A stretch of DNA of 64,000 nt from Tabrizicola soli (GCF_015999335.1 NZ_JAEACP010000011.1:1-64000), one strand, 5' to 3'; counted from the first letter of the stretch, positions 8,611 through 17,207 are shown. Numbers and translations: made by a program. Notes: a model not told the origin generated them from the letters alone.

Positions 8611-9468
8611 ATGATCTACAGTTCCGGCAACGACTATCTGGCCGCGCCGCGCAAGCGGGTGATGCTCTTCGGCATGTCCGGCCTTGGCAAGACCTGGCTG
8701 TCGAACCTCCTGCGCGACCATGGCGACTGGTTCCACTACTCGGTCGATTACCGGATCGGCACCCGCTACATGGGCGAATACATCGCCGACAACTTCAAGC
8801 GCGAGGCGATGAAGGTCCCGCTGCTGCGCGAACTCCTCATGACCGACTCTGTCTACATCGCCTCGAATATCACCTTCGACAATCTCGCCCCGCTCTCAAC
8901 CTACCTCGGCAAGCCCGGCGATCCGCAGAAGGGCGGCGTCCCCTTCGCCGAATACATGAAGCGGCAGGAACAGCACCGCGCCGCCGAGGTGGCCGCGACG
9001 CTGGACACCGCCCGCTTCATGGAGCGCGCCGAGGAGCTTTACGGCTATCCGAACTTCGTCTGCGACACCTCGGGCTCGATCTGCGAGGTGGTCGAAGCCG
9101 AGGACCCCGCCGATCCGGTGATGCGCCAACTGGCCGACACGCTGCTCCTGGTCTGGATCAAGGGCTCCGACGCCCATACGGCCGAACTGGTCCGCCGCTT
9201 CGACCGCGCGCCCAAACCGATGTATTACCAGCCGCACTTCCTTCATGCGGCCTGGGAGGAATATCGCGCAACCCATTCCGTGACCGAGGAAAACTGCGAT
9301 CCAGACCACTTCGTCCGTTGGACCTACGCCCGCGCGCTGGCCCACCGCCAGCCGCGCTATGCCGCGATGGCGCGCTGGGGGGTGACGGTCACCGCCGAGG
9401 AAGTGGCCGCGGTCCGCACCTCCGCCGATTTCGACGCGCTCATGGCCCGCGCCATCGACCGCGCCTGA
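8611..9468 (+). CDS. unassigned P-loop ATPase/kinase-like protein
   Basis: A 285-residue soluble protein. A Walker A motif, MLFGMSGLGKTWLSNLL, occupies about residues 23-39, directly after a short N-terminal strand, as in small nucleotide kinases. A later hydrophobic strand, DTLLLVWIKGSDAHTAELVRRF (about 180-200), could be the nucleotide-releasing region, and CDTSGSICEV near 151 may be a metal or switch segment. I do not recognise the family beyond 'ATPase'. It has its own promoter and lies 57 bases upstream of metAA on the same strand, so a link to methionine synthesis or sulfur status is possible but unproven. GGGGTG precedes ATG 8611. Confidence 0.75.
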   Translation: MIYSSGNDYLAAPRKRVMLFGMSGLGKTWLSNLLRDHGDWFHYSVDYRIGTRYMGEYIADNFKREAMKVPLLRELLMTDSVYIASNITFDNLAPLSTYLGKPGDPQKGGVPFAEYMKRQEQHRAAEVAATLDTARFMERAEELYGYPNFVCDTSGSICEVVEAEDPADPVMRQLADTLLLVWIKGSDAHTAELVRRFDRAPKPMYYQPHFLHAAWEEYRATHSVTEENCDPDHFVRWTYARALAHRQPRYAAMARWGVTVTAEEVAAVRTSADFDALMARAIDRA

Positions 9469-9525
9469 CTTGCATCCCGGGGCGCGACGCCCTAGCTCTT
9501 GGCCTTCATTCCGGGGAACCCGACC

Positions 9526-10443
9526 ATGCCGATCACCCTGCCCGAAACCCTGCCCGCCTATGACGTGCTGCGGTCCGAGGGCGTGATGGTCATGTCCCCC
9601 GACCGCGCCGCGCATCAGGACATCCGGCCATTGCGGATCGGGCTTCTCAATCTGATGCCGAAGAAGATCCAGACCGAGAACCAGTTCGCCCGCCTGATCG
9701 GCGCCACGCCGCTGCAGATCGACCTGCACCTGATCCGCATGTCCAGCCACGAGACGAAGAACACCGCGGCCGAGCATATGGCGACCTTCTACCGCCCCTT
9801 CCGCGAGGTGAAGGGCGACAGGTTCGACGGCCTCATCATCACCGGCGCGCCGATCGAGCACCTGCCCTTCGATGAGGTCACCTACTGGGACGAGCTCTGC
9901 GAGGTCATGGACTGGACCCAGAGCAACGTCCATTCCACCTTCGGCGTCTGCTGGGGCGGGATGGCGATGATCAACCATTTCCACGGCGTGAAGAAGCACA
10001 TGCTGGACCACAAGGCCTTCGGCTGCTTCCGCCACAAGAACCTCGCCCCGACCTCGCCCTACCTGCGCGGCTTCTCGGATGACTTCGTGATCCCGGTCTC
10101 CCGCTGGACCGAGATGAAACAGGCCGAGATCGACGCCGCGCCGGGCTTGCGCACGCTTCTGGGCAGCGACGAGGTCGGCCCCTGCCTGGTCGAGGACCCC
10201 GGCCACCGCGCGCTCTACATCTTCAACCACTTCGAATACGACAGCGACACGCTGAAGCAGGAGTACGACCGCGACGTGGCCAACGGCACCCCGATCAACG
10301 TGCCGATGAACTACTATCCGGACGACAACCCTGCCCTGCCGCCGCTGAACCGCTGGCGCAGCCACGCGCATCTGCTCTACGGCAACTGGATCAACGAGAT
10401 CTACCAGACCACGCCCTATGACCTGGCCGAGATCGGGCGCTGA
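9526..10443 (+). CDS. metAA: homoserine O-acetyltransferase, MetA family
   Basis: A 305-residue MetA-type enzyme that acylates homoserine for methionine synthesis in the cytoplasm. The catalytic cysteine is Cys142 in FGVCWGGM, and the dyad His235/Glu237 lies in FNHFEYD, the same numbering as the E. coli enzyme. Residue 111 is Glu (GAPIEHLPF) where succinyl-specific enzymes have Gly. By published structure-function work this predicts acetyl-CoA rather than succinyl-CoA, hence metAA. ATG 9526 has GGGGAA upstream and matches the family start MPI..PE.LPA; ATG 9499 is upstream of that site. No SAM riboswitch is visible in the 57-base leader. Confidence 0.95.
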   Translation: MPITLPETLPAYDVLRSEGVMVMSPDRAAHQDIRPLRIGLLNLMPKKIQTENQFARLIGATPLQIDLHLIRMSSHETKNTAAEHMATFYRPFREVKGDRFDGLIITGAPIEHLPFDEVTYWDELCEVMDWTQSNVHSTFGVCWGGMAMINHFHGVKKHMLDHKAFGCFRHKNLAPTSPYLRGFSDDFVIPVSRWTEMKQAEIDAAPGLRTLLGSDEVGPCLVEDPGHRALYIFNHFEYDSDTLKQEYDRDVANGTPINVPMNYYPDDNPALPPLNRWRSHAHLLYGNWINEIYQTTPYDLAEIGR

Positions 10444-10500
10444 GGTTCCGCGCATTGCGCTGACCGGGGCAATCACCATACTGCCGCAAACAGGGAGGCG

Positions 10501-11376
10501 ATGATGACCCTACCATTCGACGGCGCGATCAGCCGCTATTTCCGCGAGGGTGCGCCGAAAGCGGTGCGCAAGGCGATCGAGGCGGCGGACAAGGACGACA
10601 TCCTGACCGCCTCCTACCCCTACCGCGAGGAGATGAAGGGCAAGGACTACGACGCCCGGATGGAGGCGCTGCAGATCGAGCTGGCGAAGATGCAGGCGGG
10701 GCTCAAGGCCTCCGGCCAGCGGCTCCTCGTGGTGTTCGAGGGCCGCGACGCCGCCGGCAAGGGCGGCACGATCAAGGCGGTGACCGAGAACCTGAACCCG
10801 CGCCAGGCCTATGTCGTGGCCCTGGCGAAGCCCAACGAGCGCGAGAGCCAGCAATGGTATTTCCAGCGCTACGTCGACTGGTTTCCGGCCGGGGGCGAGA
10901 TCGCGCTTTATGACCGCAGCTGGTACAACCGCGCCGTGATCGAGCATGTCTTCGGCTTCTGCACGCCCGACGAACGGGCGAAGTTCTTCCGGCAGCTTCC
11001 CGAATTCGAGCAGATGATCGTCGACGAGGGGATCACCTTCCGCAAGATCTGGCTGGAGGTCGGACGGGCCGAGCAGCTGAACCGCTTTCTCGCGCGGGAG
11101 GGGGATCTGCTGAAACAGTGGAAGCTCTCCCGGATCGACATCGACGGGCTGGCGAAATGGGAGGACTACTGCAAGGCCATCGACGAGACGATGGAGAGGA
11201 CCCACTTCAAGCACGCGCCCTGGACGGTGATCCTGTCCGACGACAAGAAGCGGGCGCGGATCGCGGCGATCCAGACGATCCTCGGCTCGGTCGACTATGC
11301 CGGGAAGGACGAAGGCGCCATCGGCAAGGTCGACGGGAAGATCTGCGGCGGGCCGTCCTTGCGCAAAAAGGACTGA
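10501..11376 (+). CDS. ppk2: polyphosphate kinase 2
   Basis: A 291-residue single-domain PPK2, which transfers phosphate between polyphosphate and nucleoside di- or monophosphates. Seen: Walker [17 protein letters not shown] (about residues 79-94), Walker B/lid [18 protein letters not shown] (about 137-154), and the conserved [10 protein letters not shown] helix. Length fits the one-domain class I group, which usually acts on NDPs, but substrate class is not certain. ATG ATG at 10501/10504 follow GGAGG; the second has the better spacing. The downstream TetR gene begins two bases after its stop, so they form a coupled pair. Confidence 0.93.
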   Translation: MMTLPFDGAISRYFREGAPKAVRKAIEAADKDDILTASYPYREEMKGKDYDARMEALQIELAKMQAGLKASGQRLLVVFEGRDAAGKGGTIKAVTENLNPRQAYVVALAKPNERESQQWYFQRYVDWFPAGGEIALYDRSWYNRAVIEHVFGFCTPDERAKFFRQLPEFEQMIVDEGITFRKIWLEVGRAEQLNRFLAREGDLLKQWKLSRIDIDGLAKWEDYCKAIDETMERTHFKHAPWTVILSDDKKRARIAAIQTILGSVDYAGKDEGAIGKVDGKICGGPSLRKKD

Positions 11377-11378
11377 CC

Positions 11379-11990
11379 TTGAAGCGGGGCTATCACCACG
11401 GAAACCTCCGGCAGGCGCTGGTCGAGGCGGCGCTGGCGCTGATCGCCGAGAAGGGGCCGCAGGGCTTCACCCTGTCCGAGGCGGCGAAGGCGGCGGATGT
11501 GACCCCGGCGGCGGTCTACCGGCATTTCGCGGGCCGCGACGACCTGCTGGCCGAGGTGGCGCGGCAGGGGTTCGACATCTTCGCCGCGCTCCTGGAATAT
11601 GCTTTCGACGAGGGGCGGCCCTCGGCCCTGGCGGCCTTCGAGGCGACGGGGCGGGCCTACCTCGCCTTCGCGCGGAAATATCCCGGCCATTACCAGGCGA
11701 TGTTCGAGAGCGGCCTTCAGCCGGGGCGGCATCCGGACCTGGCCCAGGTCGCCGGCAAGGCGCGGGCGACGATGGAGCGTGCGGCGGAGCTTCTGGTGCG
11801 GGGGATGCCGGAGGGGCGGCGGCCGCCGGCGGGCATGATCTCGGCCCATGCCTGGGCCGTGTCTCACGGGGTGGTGGAGCTTTTCCTGCGGGGGAACGGG
11901 GGGGTGCAGCCCTGGCCGGCGGAGGACCTGCTGGAGACCGCGATCGGGATCTATCTGCGCGGGCTGGGCCTGATCGCGCCGGATCGGTGA
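11379..11990 (+). CDS. TetR-family transcriptional regulator
   Basis: A 203-residue regulator with the N-terminal TetR helix-turn-helix: GYHHGNLRQALVEAALALIAEKG followed by FTLSEAAKAADVTPAAVYRHFAGRDDLLAEV. The C-terminal half is a typical ligand/dimer domain ending LRGLGLIAPDR. The start is taken as TTG 11379: AAGGA lies inside the end of ppk2 at 11368-11372, giving a six-base spacing, and the family begins at this point; there is no nearby ATG. The two-base gap to ppk2 implies co-translation, so it may regulate the ppk2 operon. Confidence 0.88.
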   Translation: MKRGYHHGNLRQALVEAALALIAEKGPQGFTLSEAAKAADVTPAAVYRHFAGRDDLLAEVARQGFDIFAALLEYAFDEGRPSALAAFEATGRAYLAFARKYPGHYQAMFESGLQPGRHPDLAQVAGKARATMERAAELLVRGMPEGRRPPAGMISAHAWAVSHGVVELFLRGNGGVQPWPAEDLLETAIGIYLRGLGLIAPDR

Positions 11991-11999
11991 AGCCGGGCC

Positions 12000-12015
12000 G
12001 TCCACGCGTGGACAC
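12000..12015. repeat. 16-bp palindromic motif, copy 1
   Basis: GTCCACGCGTGGACAC includes a perfect 14-bp palindrome ten bases beyond the TetR stop. The identical 16 bases recur at 49335-49350 just upstream of glpK. It may be a binding site or short repeat. Confidence 0.6.
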
Positions 12016-12140
12016 GGCACGGGATAAAATGAAATCAGCCATTTGCCTGGCGACATTCAGGAAGTGTCGATCCTGTTCCCGCCTTCTTCCCTTCGCCATC
12101 GGGCGGCGTCGATCATCCTTTCCGGCACCGGGCGGGGCGG

Positions 12141-12208
12141 CTCGTCGATGACTTCGTCACTCCTCGCGGGTGCGGGGCCACCGACGAGAAGACGAAGTCG
12201 CACGAGGA
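12141..12208. repeat. palindromic repeat copy B in convergent gap
   Basis: This is related to the element at 5838-5903: it shares TCGATGACTTCGTCACTC and the paired arm GACGAAGTCG, with GACTTCGTC (12150-12158) opposing GACGAAGTC (12191-12199). Outer and inner arms are less perfect and the loop is longer. It again lies between convergent genes (TetR and the PotA-like ATPase). Confidence 0.75.
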
Positions 12209-12215
12209 GGAGCGA

Positions 12216-13316
12216 TCAGCGGAACAGCACCAGGGCCGAGGGGCTCCAGGCGACGCGGACCTTGGTGCCGACCTCCAGCACCGGGCGGCCGGGAACGTTG
12301 CGCATCGACAGGCGCACCTCGACGTCGGTTCCGCCGAGGTAGACGTCGTAATAGGTCATGTCGCCGAAATAGATCACCTCGTCGATCACGCCGTCCGTCT
12401 CGCGCTCCAGGGGCTTCTGATCGTCGTAAAGCAGCGTCAGCGTCTCGGGCCGCAGGCCGACCACCGGGCTTTCGCCGTGTGCGGGCGGGGCCATGGAGGC
12501 GTCGATGGTGACACGGCCAAGGCCCTTGGCATCGATCTCTACCTTGTCGCCGGCCTCGGACAGCACCTCGGCCGGGATGAAGTTCATCGTGCCGATGAAA
12601 TCCGCCACCTTCTTCGAGTTCGGGCGACGATAGAGGGTCTCGGGGTCGGCCAGCTGGGCGATCTCGCCCTCGAACATCACGGCGATGCGGTCGGACATGA
12701 CCAGCGCCTCTTCCTGGTCATGCGTCACCAGGATGAAGGTGATGCCGACCTGGCGCTGGAGCTTGATCAGCTCCACCTGCATGTGCTCGCGCATCTTCTT
12801 GTCGAGCGCGGAGAGCGGTTCGTCCAGCAAGAGCACCTTGGGCTTCAGGATCAGCGCCCGCGCCAGCGCCACCCGCTGGCGCTGGCCGCCGGAAAGCGCA
12901 TGGGCGGCGCGGGCGCCATAGCCCTTGAGGCCGACCATCTCCAGCGCCTCGGCCACGGCCTTTGCCTTCTCCGCCTTCGGGCGGGGATCCCTGCGCAGGC
13001 CGAAGCCCACGTTCTCGGCCACCGACATATGCGGGAAGATGGCGTAGGACTGGAACACCATGTTCGTCGGCCGCGCATTCGCGGCCACCCCCGCCACATC
13101 CTTGCCGTCGATCATCACAACGCCCGAGGAGATGTCCTCGAACCCGGCGATGGTGCGCAAAAGCGTGGTCTTGCCGCAGCCCGAGGGGCCGAGGAGCGAG
13201 AAGAATTCCCCCGCCTTGATCGTGCCGTTGATCCCGCGCAGCGCGTGGTAGTCGCCGTAGTATTTGTGGACGTCCTTGAACTCGATCATCGTCGGACGGT
13301 CATCGGAAAAGGTCAC
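12216..13316 (-). CDS. PotA-like ABC transporter ATP-binding protein
   Basis: A 366-residue nucleotide-binding subunit of a spermidine/putrescine-type importer (CUT-like, with a C-terminal TOBE domain). Walker A is GPSGCGKTTLL (about residue 42), the signature is LSGGQRQRVALARALI (about 142), Walker B is VLLLDEPLSALDKK, and the switch histidine is in LVTHDQEE. The start is GTG 13316, which overlaps the stop of the preceding permease and has GGAGG seven bases upstream. It is the last gene of a three-gene operon. Polyamine specificity is inferred from family only, because no binding protein is present. Confidence 0.9.
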   Translation of the reverse strand: MTFSDDRPTMIEFKDVHKYYGDYHALRGINGTIKAGEFFSLLGPSGCGKTTLLRTIAGFEDISSGVVMIDGKDVAGVAANARPTNMVFQSYAIFPHMSVAENVGFGLRRDPRPKAEKAKAVAEALEMVGLKGYGARAAHALSGGQRQRVALARALILKPKVLLLDEPLSALDKKMREHMQVELIKLQRQVGITFILVTHDQEEALVMSDRIAVMFEGEIAQLADPETLYRRPNSKKVADFIGTMNFIPAEVLSEAGDKVEIDAKGLGRVTIDASMAPPAHGESPVVGLRPETLTLLYDDQKPLERETDGVIDEVIYFGDMTYYDVYLGGTDVEVRLSMRNVPGRPVLEVGTKVRVAWSPSALVLFR

Positions 13317-14122
13317 AGGAAGCCTCCGGAATCTTTGCCCCCGGCCTTGGCGATGCCGCGGCGGCGCATGTACTCGGCGAAACCGAGCAGGATGATCGAG
13401 AACAGGACCAGCAGCGTCCCGAGCGCCAGCATCGACGGCACCTTGGCGGGAAAGCGGAACTGGCCGAAGATATAGACCGACAGCACCGGCTTGCCCGAGC
13501 CGAGGAAGTTCGCCAGCACGAATTCGTCGATCGAGATGGTGAAGCAGATCAGGAAGCTGGCGATGATCCCCGGCATGACCAGGGGCAGGATGATCAGCCG
13601 GAAGGTGGCCGCCCGGGTCTCGCCCAGGTCGAGCGCGGCTTCCTCCAGCGACTTGTCAAGGCTCTGGAAGGCCGAGGTCAGGATCGCCACCGCGAAGGGC
13701 ATGCACAGGAGCACATGGCCCATGATGATCGTCAGCATCGACAGCGGCACCGAGAGCGACAGGAGCACGATGAGGAGCGCCATGGCGACCACGATGTCGG
13801 GCAGGACCATGGGCAGCATGATCAGGCCCATGGCGGCCGGTTTGCCGGGGAAGGCATAGCGCACCGAGGCCCGGGCGGCAAAAAGGCCGAGCACGGTGGC
13901 GATGGTCGAGGTGGACAGCGCGATCACCAGGCTGCGCAGAAGCGCAGAGCGCAGGTTGGCATCGGCCCACATCTCGCCGAACCATCTGGTGGTGAAGCCC
14001 TTCAGCGGAAAGGCAACGACCTGCGAATCGTTCAGCGCGAAGACCGGCAGGATCAAGATCGGGGCATAGAGGAACACCAGGTAGAGGATGGCATAGACGC
14101 CGAGACCCGTGCCCTGCTTCAT
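13313..14122 (-). CDS. PotC-like ABC transporter permease
   Basis: A 269-residue inner-membrane protein with six predicted helices and the EAA-loop sequence SLEEAALDLGETRAATF that contacts the ATPase, as in PotC/YdcV permeases. The start is ATG 14122, which forms an ATGA overlap with the stop of the upstream permease and is preceded by GGAGG; the longer frame from 14152 would begin within the neighbour. It ends four bases inside the ATPase gene. Translational coupling across all three genes implies fixed stoichiometry. Confidence 0.9.
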   Translation of the reverse strand: MKQGTGLGVYAILYLVFLYAPILILPVFALNDSQVVAFPLKGFTTRWFGEMWADANLRSALLRSLVIALSTSTIATVLGLFAARASVRYAFPGKPAAMGLIMLPMVLPDIVVAMALLIVLLSLSVPLSMLTIIMGHVLLCMPFAVAILTSAFQSLDKSLEEAALDLGETRAATFRLIILPLVMPGIIASFLICFTISIDEFVLANFLGSGKPVLSVYIFGQFRFPAKVPSMLALGTLLVLFSIILLGFAEYMRRRGIAKAGGKDSGGFL

Positions 14123-14988
14123 TTCCGGCCTCCGAGGTAACGCTTGTTCCACAGCACGAAGGCCACCGAGATCAGCGCCACGATGGTCATGGCCCCCACC
14201 GCGATGGCCGAGCCCATCGCCTGGTCGCGCTGCTTGAGCATGGCGACCTCCATCAGGTTGGCGATCATCGGGGTCTTGCCGCCGCCGATCAGTTCCGGCG
14301 TCACATAGTCGCCCACCGTCGGGATGAAGACGATCAGCACCGCCGCGATCACGCCCGGCAGCGAGAGCGGCAGCGTCACGCGCAGGAAGGTCATCCAGCG
14401 GCTTTCGCCGAGGTCCTGCCCGGCCTCGAGGAGGCTGCGGTCCACCTTCTCCAGGCTGACGAAGATCGGCAGCACGGCGAAGGGGGCATAGGCATGGGCC
14501 AGGGTGATGATGATCGAAAGGACGCCGTTCGACAGGATGTTCGGCTGGGTGTCGGTGATCCCCAGCCCCATGACGACGGAATCGAAGATGCCGTCATAGC
14601 CCAAGATCGTGCGCCAGAGTGCCACGCGGATGATGTAGCTGGTCCAGAACGGGATCGTGATCAGGAACAGCCACAGCGCCTTGCGCGAGGGCGCGACGTG
14701 GAACGAGACGAAATAGGCGATCGGATAGGCCAGAATCACGGTGGCGAGCGTGACGAAGAAGGACACGATCAGCGAGCGCCACATCAGCGCGCGATAGACC
14801 GGCTTGGTGAGGAGGTCGTGATAGTTGTCCAGCGTCAGCGGCAGCGAGACGCTGCCCTTCTCGCCGGTCAGGACCGAATAGAGCAGCACCGTGGCGAGCG
14901 GCGCTGCAAGCATGAGGATCGCGTAAAGCGCGGGCGGGCTGATGAGCTTGAGCCCGGCCCTGGCCTCGGTACTTGGCGTCTGCGCCAT
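14119..14988 (-). CDS. PotB-like ABC transporter permease
   Basis: A 289-residue permease with six helices and the loop LLEAGQDLGESRWMTFLRV, the EAA motif of PotB/YdcU proteins. It is the first gene of the operon. ATG 14988 (MAQTPSTEA) has AGGGGGC upstream; a longer frame from 15036 would cross the operator-like palindrome. A periplasmic binding protein normally sits at the head of such operons but is absent here, so it must be encoded elsewhere or be shared. Confidence 0.9.
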   Translation of the reverse strand: MAQTPSTEARAGLKLISPPALYAILMLAAPLATVLLYSVLTGEKGSVSLPLTLDNYHDLLTKPVYRALMWRSLIVSFFVTLATVILAYPIAYFVSFHVAPSRKALWLFLITIPFWTSYIIRVALWRTILGYDGIFDSVVMGLGITDTQPNILSNGVLSIIITLAHAYAPFAVLPIFVSLEKVDRSLLEAGQDLGESRWMTFLRVTLPLSLPGVIAAVLIVFIPTVGDYVTPELIGGGKTPMIANLMEVAMLKQRDQAMGSAIAVGAMTIVALISVAFVLWNKRYLGGRK

Positions 14989-15026
14989 CTTGCCCCCTGT
15001 CCCGGCCGCGCTGCGGCAGCCTTGCG

Positions 15027-15038
15027 ATTTGATCAAAT
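15027..15038. promoter_or_regulatory. 12-bp AT-rich palindrome upstream of PotB-like gene
   Basis: ATTTGATCAAAT is perfectly symmetric and stands out in very GC-rich DNA about 39 bases before ATG 14988. TTTGATCAAA-type sites are used by several GntR/LysR-like regulators; the regulator here is unknown. Confidence 0.4.
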
Positions 15039-15104
15039 TAAACCGAAGGACCGGCTTTAGGCAAGAGGGGCCTTGCGCGGGACGGAAAATCGCCCGAGCG
15101 CGGC

Positions 15105-15365
15105 CTAGCCCGCGATGCGCTCGATGGAAATCGCGCGCTTCTTCAGCTCGTCATACAGCGTCGGCACGACCCGGAGCGCGCCCACGGCCACGCGGAGCGC
15201 ATCGGCGATCCGGTCCTCGGACGGCTGGGCCGAGGCGACGCGCCAGACCATGCGGCGGGCGACGCCATCGTCATAGATGATTTCGGTGGTCCCGGCCCGC
15301 GTCTTGCGCCAGCCAAGGAAATCGGCGCCCCCATGGGGGGCGTGGAAGGTGGATTGCAGGCCCAT
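15105..15365 (-). CDS. small hypothetical protein
   Basis: An 86-residue soluble protein beginning MGLQSTFHAPHGGADFLGWRK and ending with an amphipathic helix (VVPTLYDELKKRAISIERI). No signal peptide, membrane segment or cysteine. Its codon use resembles its neighbours and the composition is protein-like, so it is probably real, but I do not recognise it. It stands alone between the PotB-like gene and the MocR regulator, in the same direction as both. Confidence 0.5.
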   Translation of the reverse strand: MGLQSTFHAPHGGADFLGWRKTRAGTTEIIYDDGVARRMVWRVASAQPSEDRIADALRVAVGALRVVPTLYDELKKRAISIERIAG

Positions 15366-15483
15366 TTTCGGACTCTCGCCATTTGACTGCTCTGCGGCGA
15401 TTTTCCGTCAGGTCAGCGGCCCCGGTCAACTGCGCCCCGCCCACATCCTCGTGAGCGAGTCCCTTTTGCAACAGGTCGGGGGT

Positions 15484-16908
15484 TCAGACCGACAGGTCGG
15501 CGGGCGGGCGGGCGAGAAGCTCGGCCAGGCGGCGCATGGCGCTTTCGAAATCGCCGCGCGGCAGGTTGGCGGCGATGGCGATGCGGACGGCGTTCGGCGC
15601 GCGGCCGTGCACCAGCGCGTATTCGTCGGCCGAGCGCAGGAGCACCCCCTTCGCCTCGGCCGCGCGGGCGAAGGCCGAGGCGCGCCAGCCGATCGGCAGG
15701 CGGAGCCAGACGAAGGGCACGCCGGCCTGCCAGGAGAGGTCATAGGAGCCAAGCTGGTTGACCAGGATCTGCTGGCGGGCGGCAAACTCGGCCTGGACCG
15801 CCGCGCGAATCCGCGCCGCCGCACCCGAGCGGAAGAGGTGCAGCATCAGGTCCGCCACCGGGCGCGACAGCGCAAAGAACCCGTGCTGCGCGGTCAGCCG
15901 CCCGGCCTCGCCCATGCCCGAGGGGCAGACCACATAGCCGAAGCGCAACGCCGCCGAGAGGGTCTTGGAGACCGAGCCGACCAGCCAGACCCGTTCCGGC
16001 GCAAGGGCGCGCAGGCTGGGTATGTCGCTTTCGGCCACCGAATAGCAGTCGTCCTCGAGCACCTGGAGGTCATAGGTCCGCGCGATGGCGGCGATCTCCT
16101 GGCGGCGCTTCACCGGCATCCGGCCGGTGGTCGGGTTCTGCGCCTCGGTCGTGAGACAGAGGACCTGGGCGCCGTGACGGCGGCAGGCGGCCTCCAGCGC
16201 GGCGGGCACGATGCCCTGTTCGTCGATCTCGACCGGCACCACTTCGGCCCTCGCGGCGCGGGCGGCGTAGCGGAAACCGGGATAGGCCAGTTCCTCGATC
16301 AGAACCACCGGGCGCTCGCCGCGCAGGCAGCAGTCGAAGATCAGGGAAATGGCGTTCTGCCCGCCATGGGTCAGCGCCACCTCCTCGGGGCCCGCGGGGC
16401 CGAGGATGCGGTCGCCGAGCCAGGTGACGATCTCGGCACGCAGCGCGGCCTCGCCCATCTGGCTGGTGTAGTCGAGCCAGCCCTGCCCGGTCGCGGCCGC
16501 CATCTCGAGGAGGGCGGCGCGGAAGGCCTCGGCCTGGCCGACCTCGGGCACCAGCGGCGGGCGCAGGTCGACCAACCCGGTCGAGCCGCCGGTGACCCGT
16601 TCGGTATACAATGCCTGGGTCGGGCCGAGACGCGGGGATTGTGCCGCTACAAAGGTGCCCCGCCCCACGGTGGCGGCCAGCAGCCCCTCCTGCGTCGCCA
16701 GCTGATAGGCGCGGGATACGGTTCCTGGTGTCAGATGCAACCTCCAGGCGAGGTCGCGCACCGTAGGCAATTGAGAATTCGCCGGTAGTTCCCCGCTGCG
16801 GATCGCGTCTCGCAACGCCCGGCTGAGGCCGAGATACTTCGGGCCGGGAAATCGACTCAGGTCGGGCGCCCATCTTGTATCAGTCACAATAATCCTCTGG
16901 CGGTTCAT
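15484..16908 (-). CDS. MocR/PdxR-type regulator (GntR HTH plus aminotransferase fold)
   Basis: A 474-residue fusion. Residues about 25-95 form a GntR winged helix (LSRALRDAIRSGELPANSQLPTVRDLA). The rest is a fold-type I aminotransferase domain, with the PLP lysine expected in LVGSVSKTLSAALRFGY (about residue 310) and an aspartate in LEDDCYSV. MocR proteins bind PLP as a sensor or a PLP-amino acid adduct and usually control the adjacent divergent gene; here that is the DUF1127 gene. TTGTATCA motifs occur both in the divergent gap and in the 5' end of this gene. Target metabolism is not evident. Confidence 0.9.
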   Translation of the reverse strand: MNRQRIIVTDTRWAPDLSRFPGPKYLGLSRALRDAIRSGELPANSQLPTVRDLAWRLHLTPGTVSRAYQLATQEGLLAATVGRGTFVAAQSPRLGPTQALYTERVTGGSTGLVDLRPPLVPEVGQAEAFRAALLEMAAATGQGWLDYTSQMGEAALRAEIVTWLGDRILGPAGPEEVALTHGGQNAISLIFDCCLRGERPVVLIEELAYPGFRYAARAARAEVVPVEIDEQGIVPAALEAACRRHGAQVLCLTTEAQNPTTGRMPVKRRQEIAAIARTYDLQVLEDDCYSVAESDIPSLRALAPERVWLVGSVSKTLSAALRFGYVVCPSGMGEAGRLTAQHGFFALSRPVADLMLHLFRSGAAARIRAAVQAEFAARQQILVNQLGSYDLSWQAGVPFVWLRLPIGWRASAFARAAEAKGVLLRSADEYALVHGRAPNAVRIAIAANLPRGDFESAMRRLAELLARPPADLSV

Positions 16909-16946
16909 TCCGGGGAATTGTACATTGTCTTACAGAATATCGGCGA

Positions 16947-16960
16947 TTGTATCAATACAA
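16947..16960. promoter_or_regulatory. candidate MocR operator
   Basis: TTGTATCAATACAA is an inverted repeat (TTGTAT/ATACAA, two-base centre) 17 bases before the DUF1127 start. TTGTATCA recurs in the same orientation at 16875-16882, within the start of the regulator gene. Direct repeats of this sort are typical of MocR/PdxR sites. Confidence 0.45.
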
Positions 16961-16977
16961 AGTCACAGGAGGCTGCG

Positions 16978-17181
16978 ATGCCCCAGACCACGACCCGGAC
17001 CCTGCCCTTCAGCGCCCCGCGCGGCTTCGTCGCGCGCCTGACCCGCAGCGCCACCGATGCGATCGCCCGCCGCCGCAACCGCCTGGCCCTTGGCCGGCTG
17101 GACCCGCACCTCCTGCGCGACATCGGCCTTTCGAGCGACGAGGCCCGGACCGAGGCGGCCAAGCCCTTCTGGCAGCCCTGA
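16978..17181 (+). CDS. DUF1127 small arginine-rich protein
   Basis: A 67-residue basic protein with the DUF1127 core near its C terminus: ARRRNRLALGRLDPHLLRDIGLSSDEA. In Rhodobacter and Agrobacterium small DUF1127 proteins have been tied to RNA turnover and stress responses; this longer-headed member is not assigned. ATG 16978 has GGAGG seven bases upstream; an ATG at 16918 is not preceded by a ribosome site. It is divergent from the MocR regulator and closes with a strong terminator, so it is monocistronic. Confidence 0.85.
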   Translation: MPQTTTRTLPFSAPRGFVARLTRSATDAIARRRNRLALGRLDPHLLRDIGLSSDEARTEAAKPFWQP

Positions 17182-17207
17182 GCGCGATCCCTTTCTTACC
17201 CCTGACT

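Noticed and set aside
9469-9525. SAM-II riboswitch before metAA
   Set aside because: SAM-II elements often precede metA in alphaproteobacteria, but this 57-base leader shows neither the conserved stem nor the pseudoknot bases.
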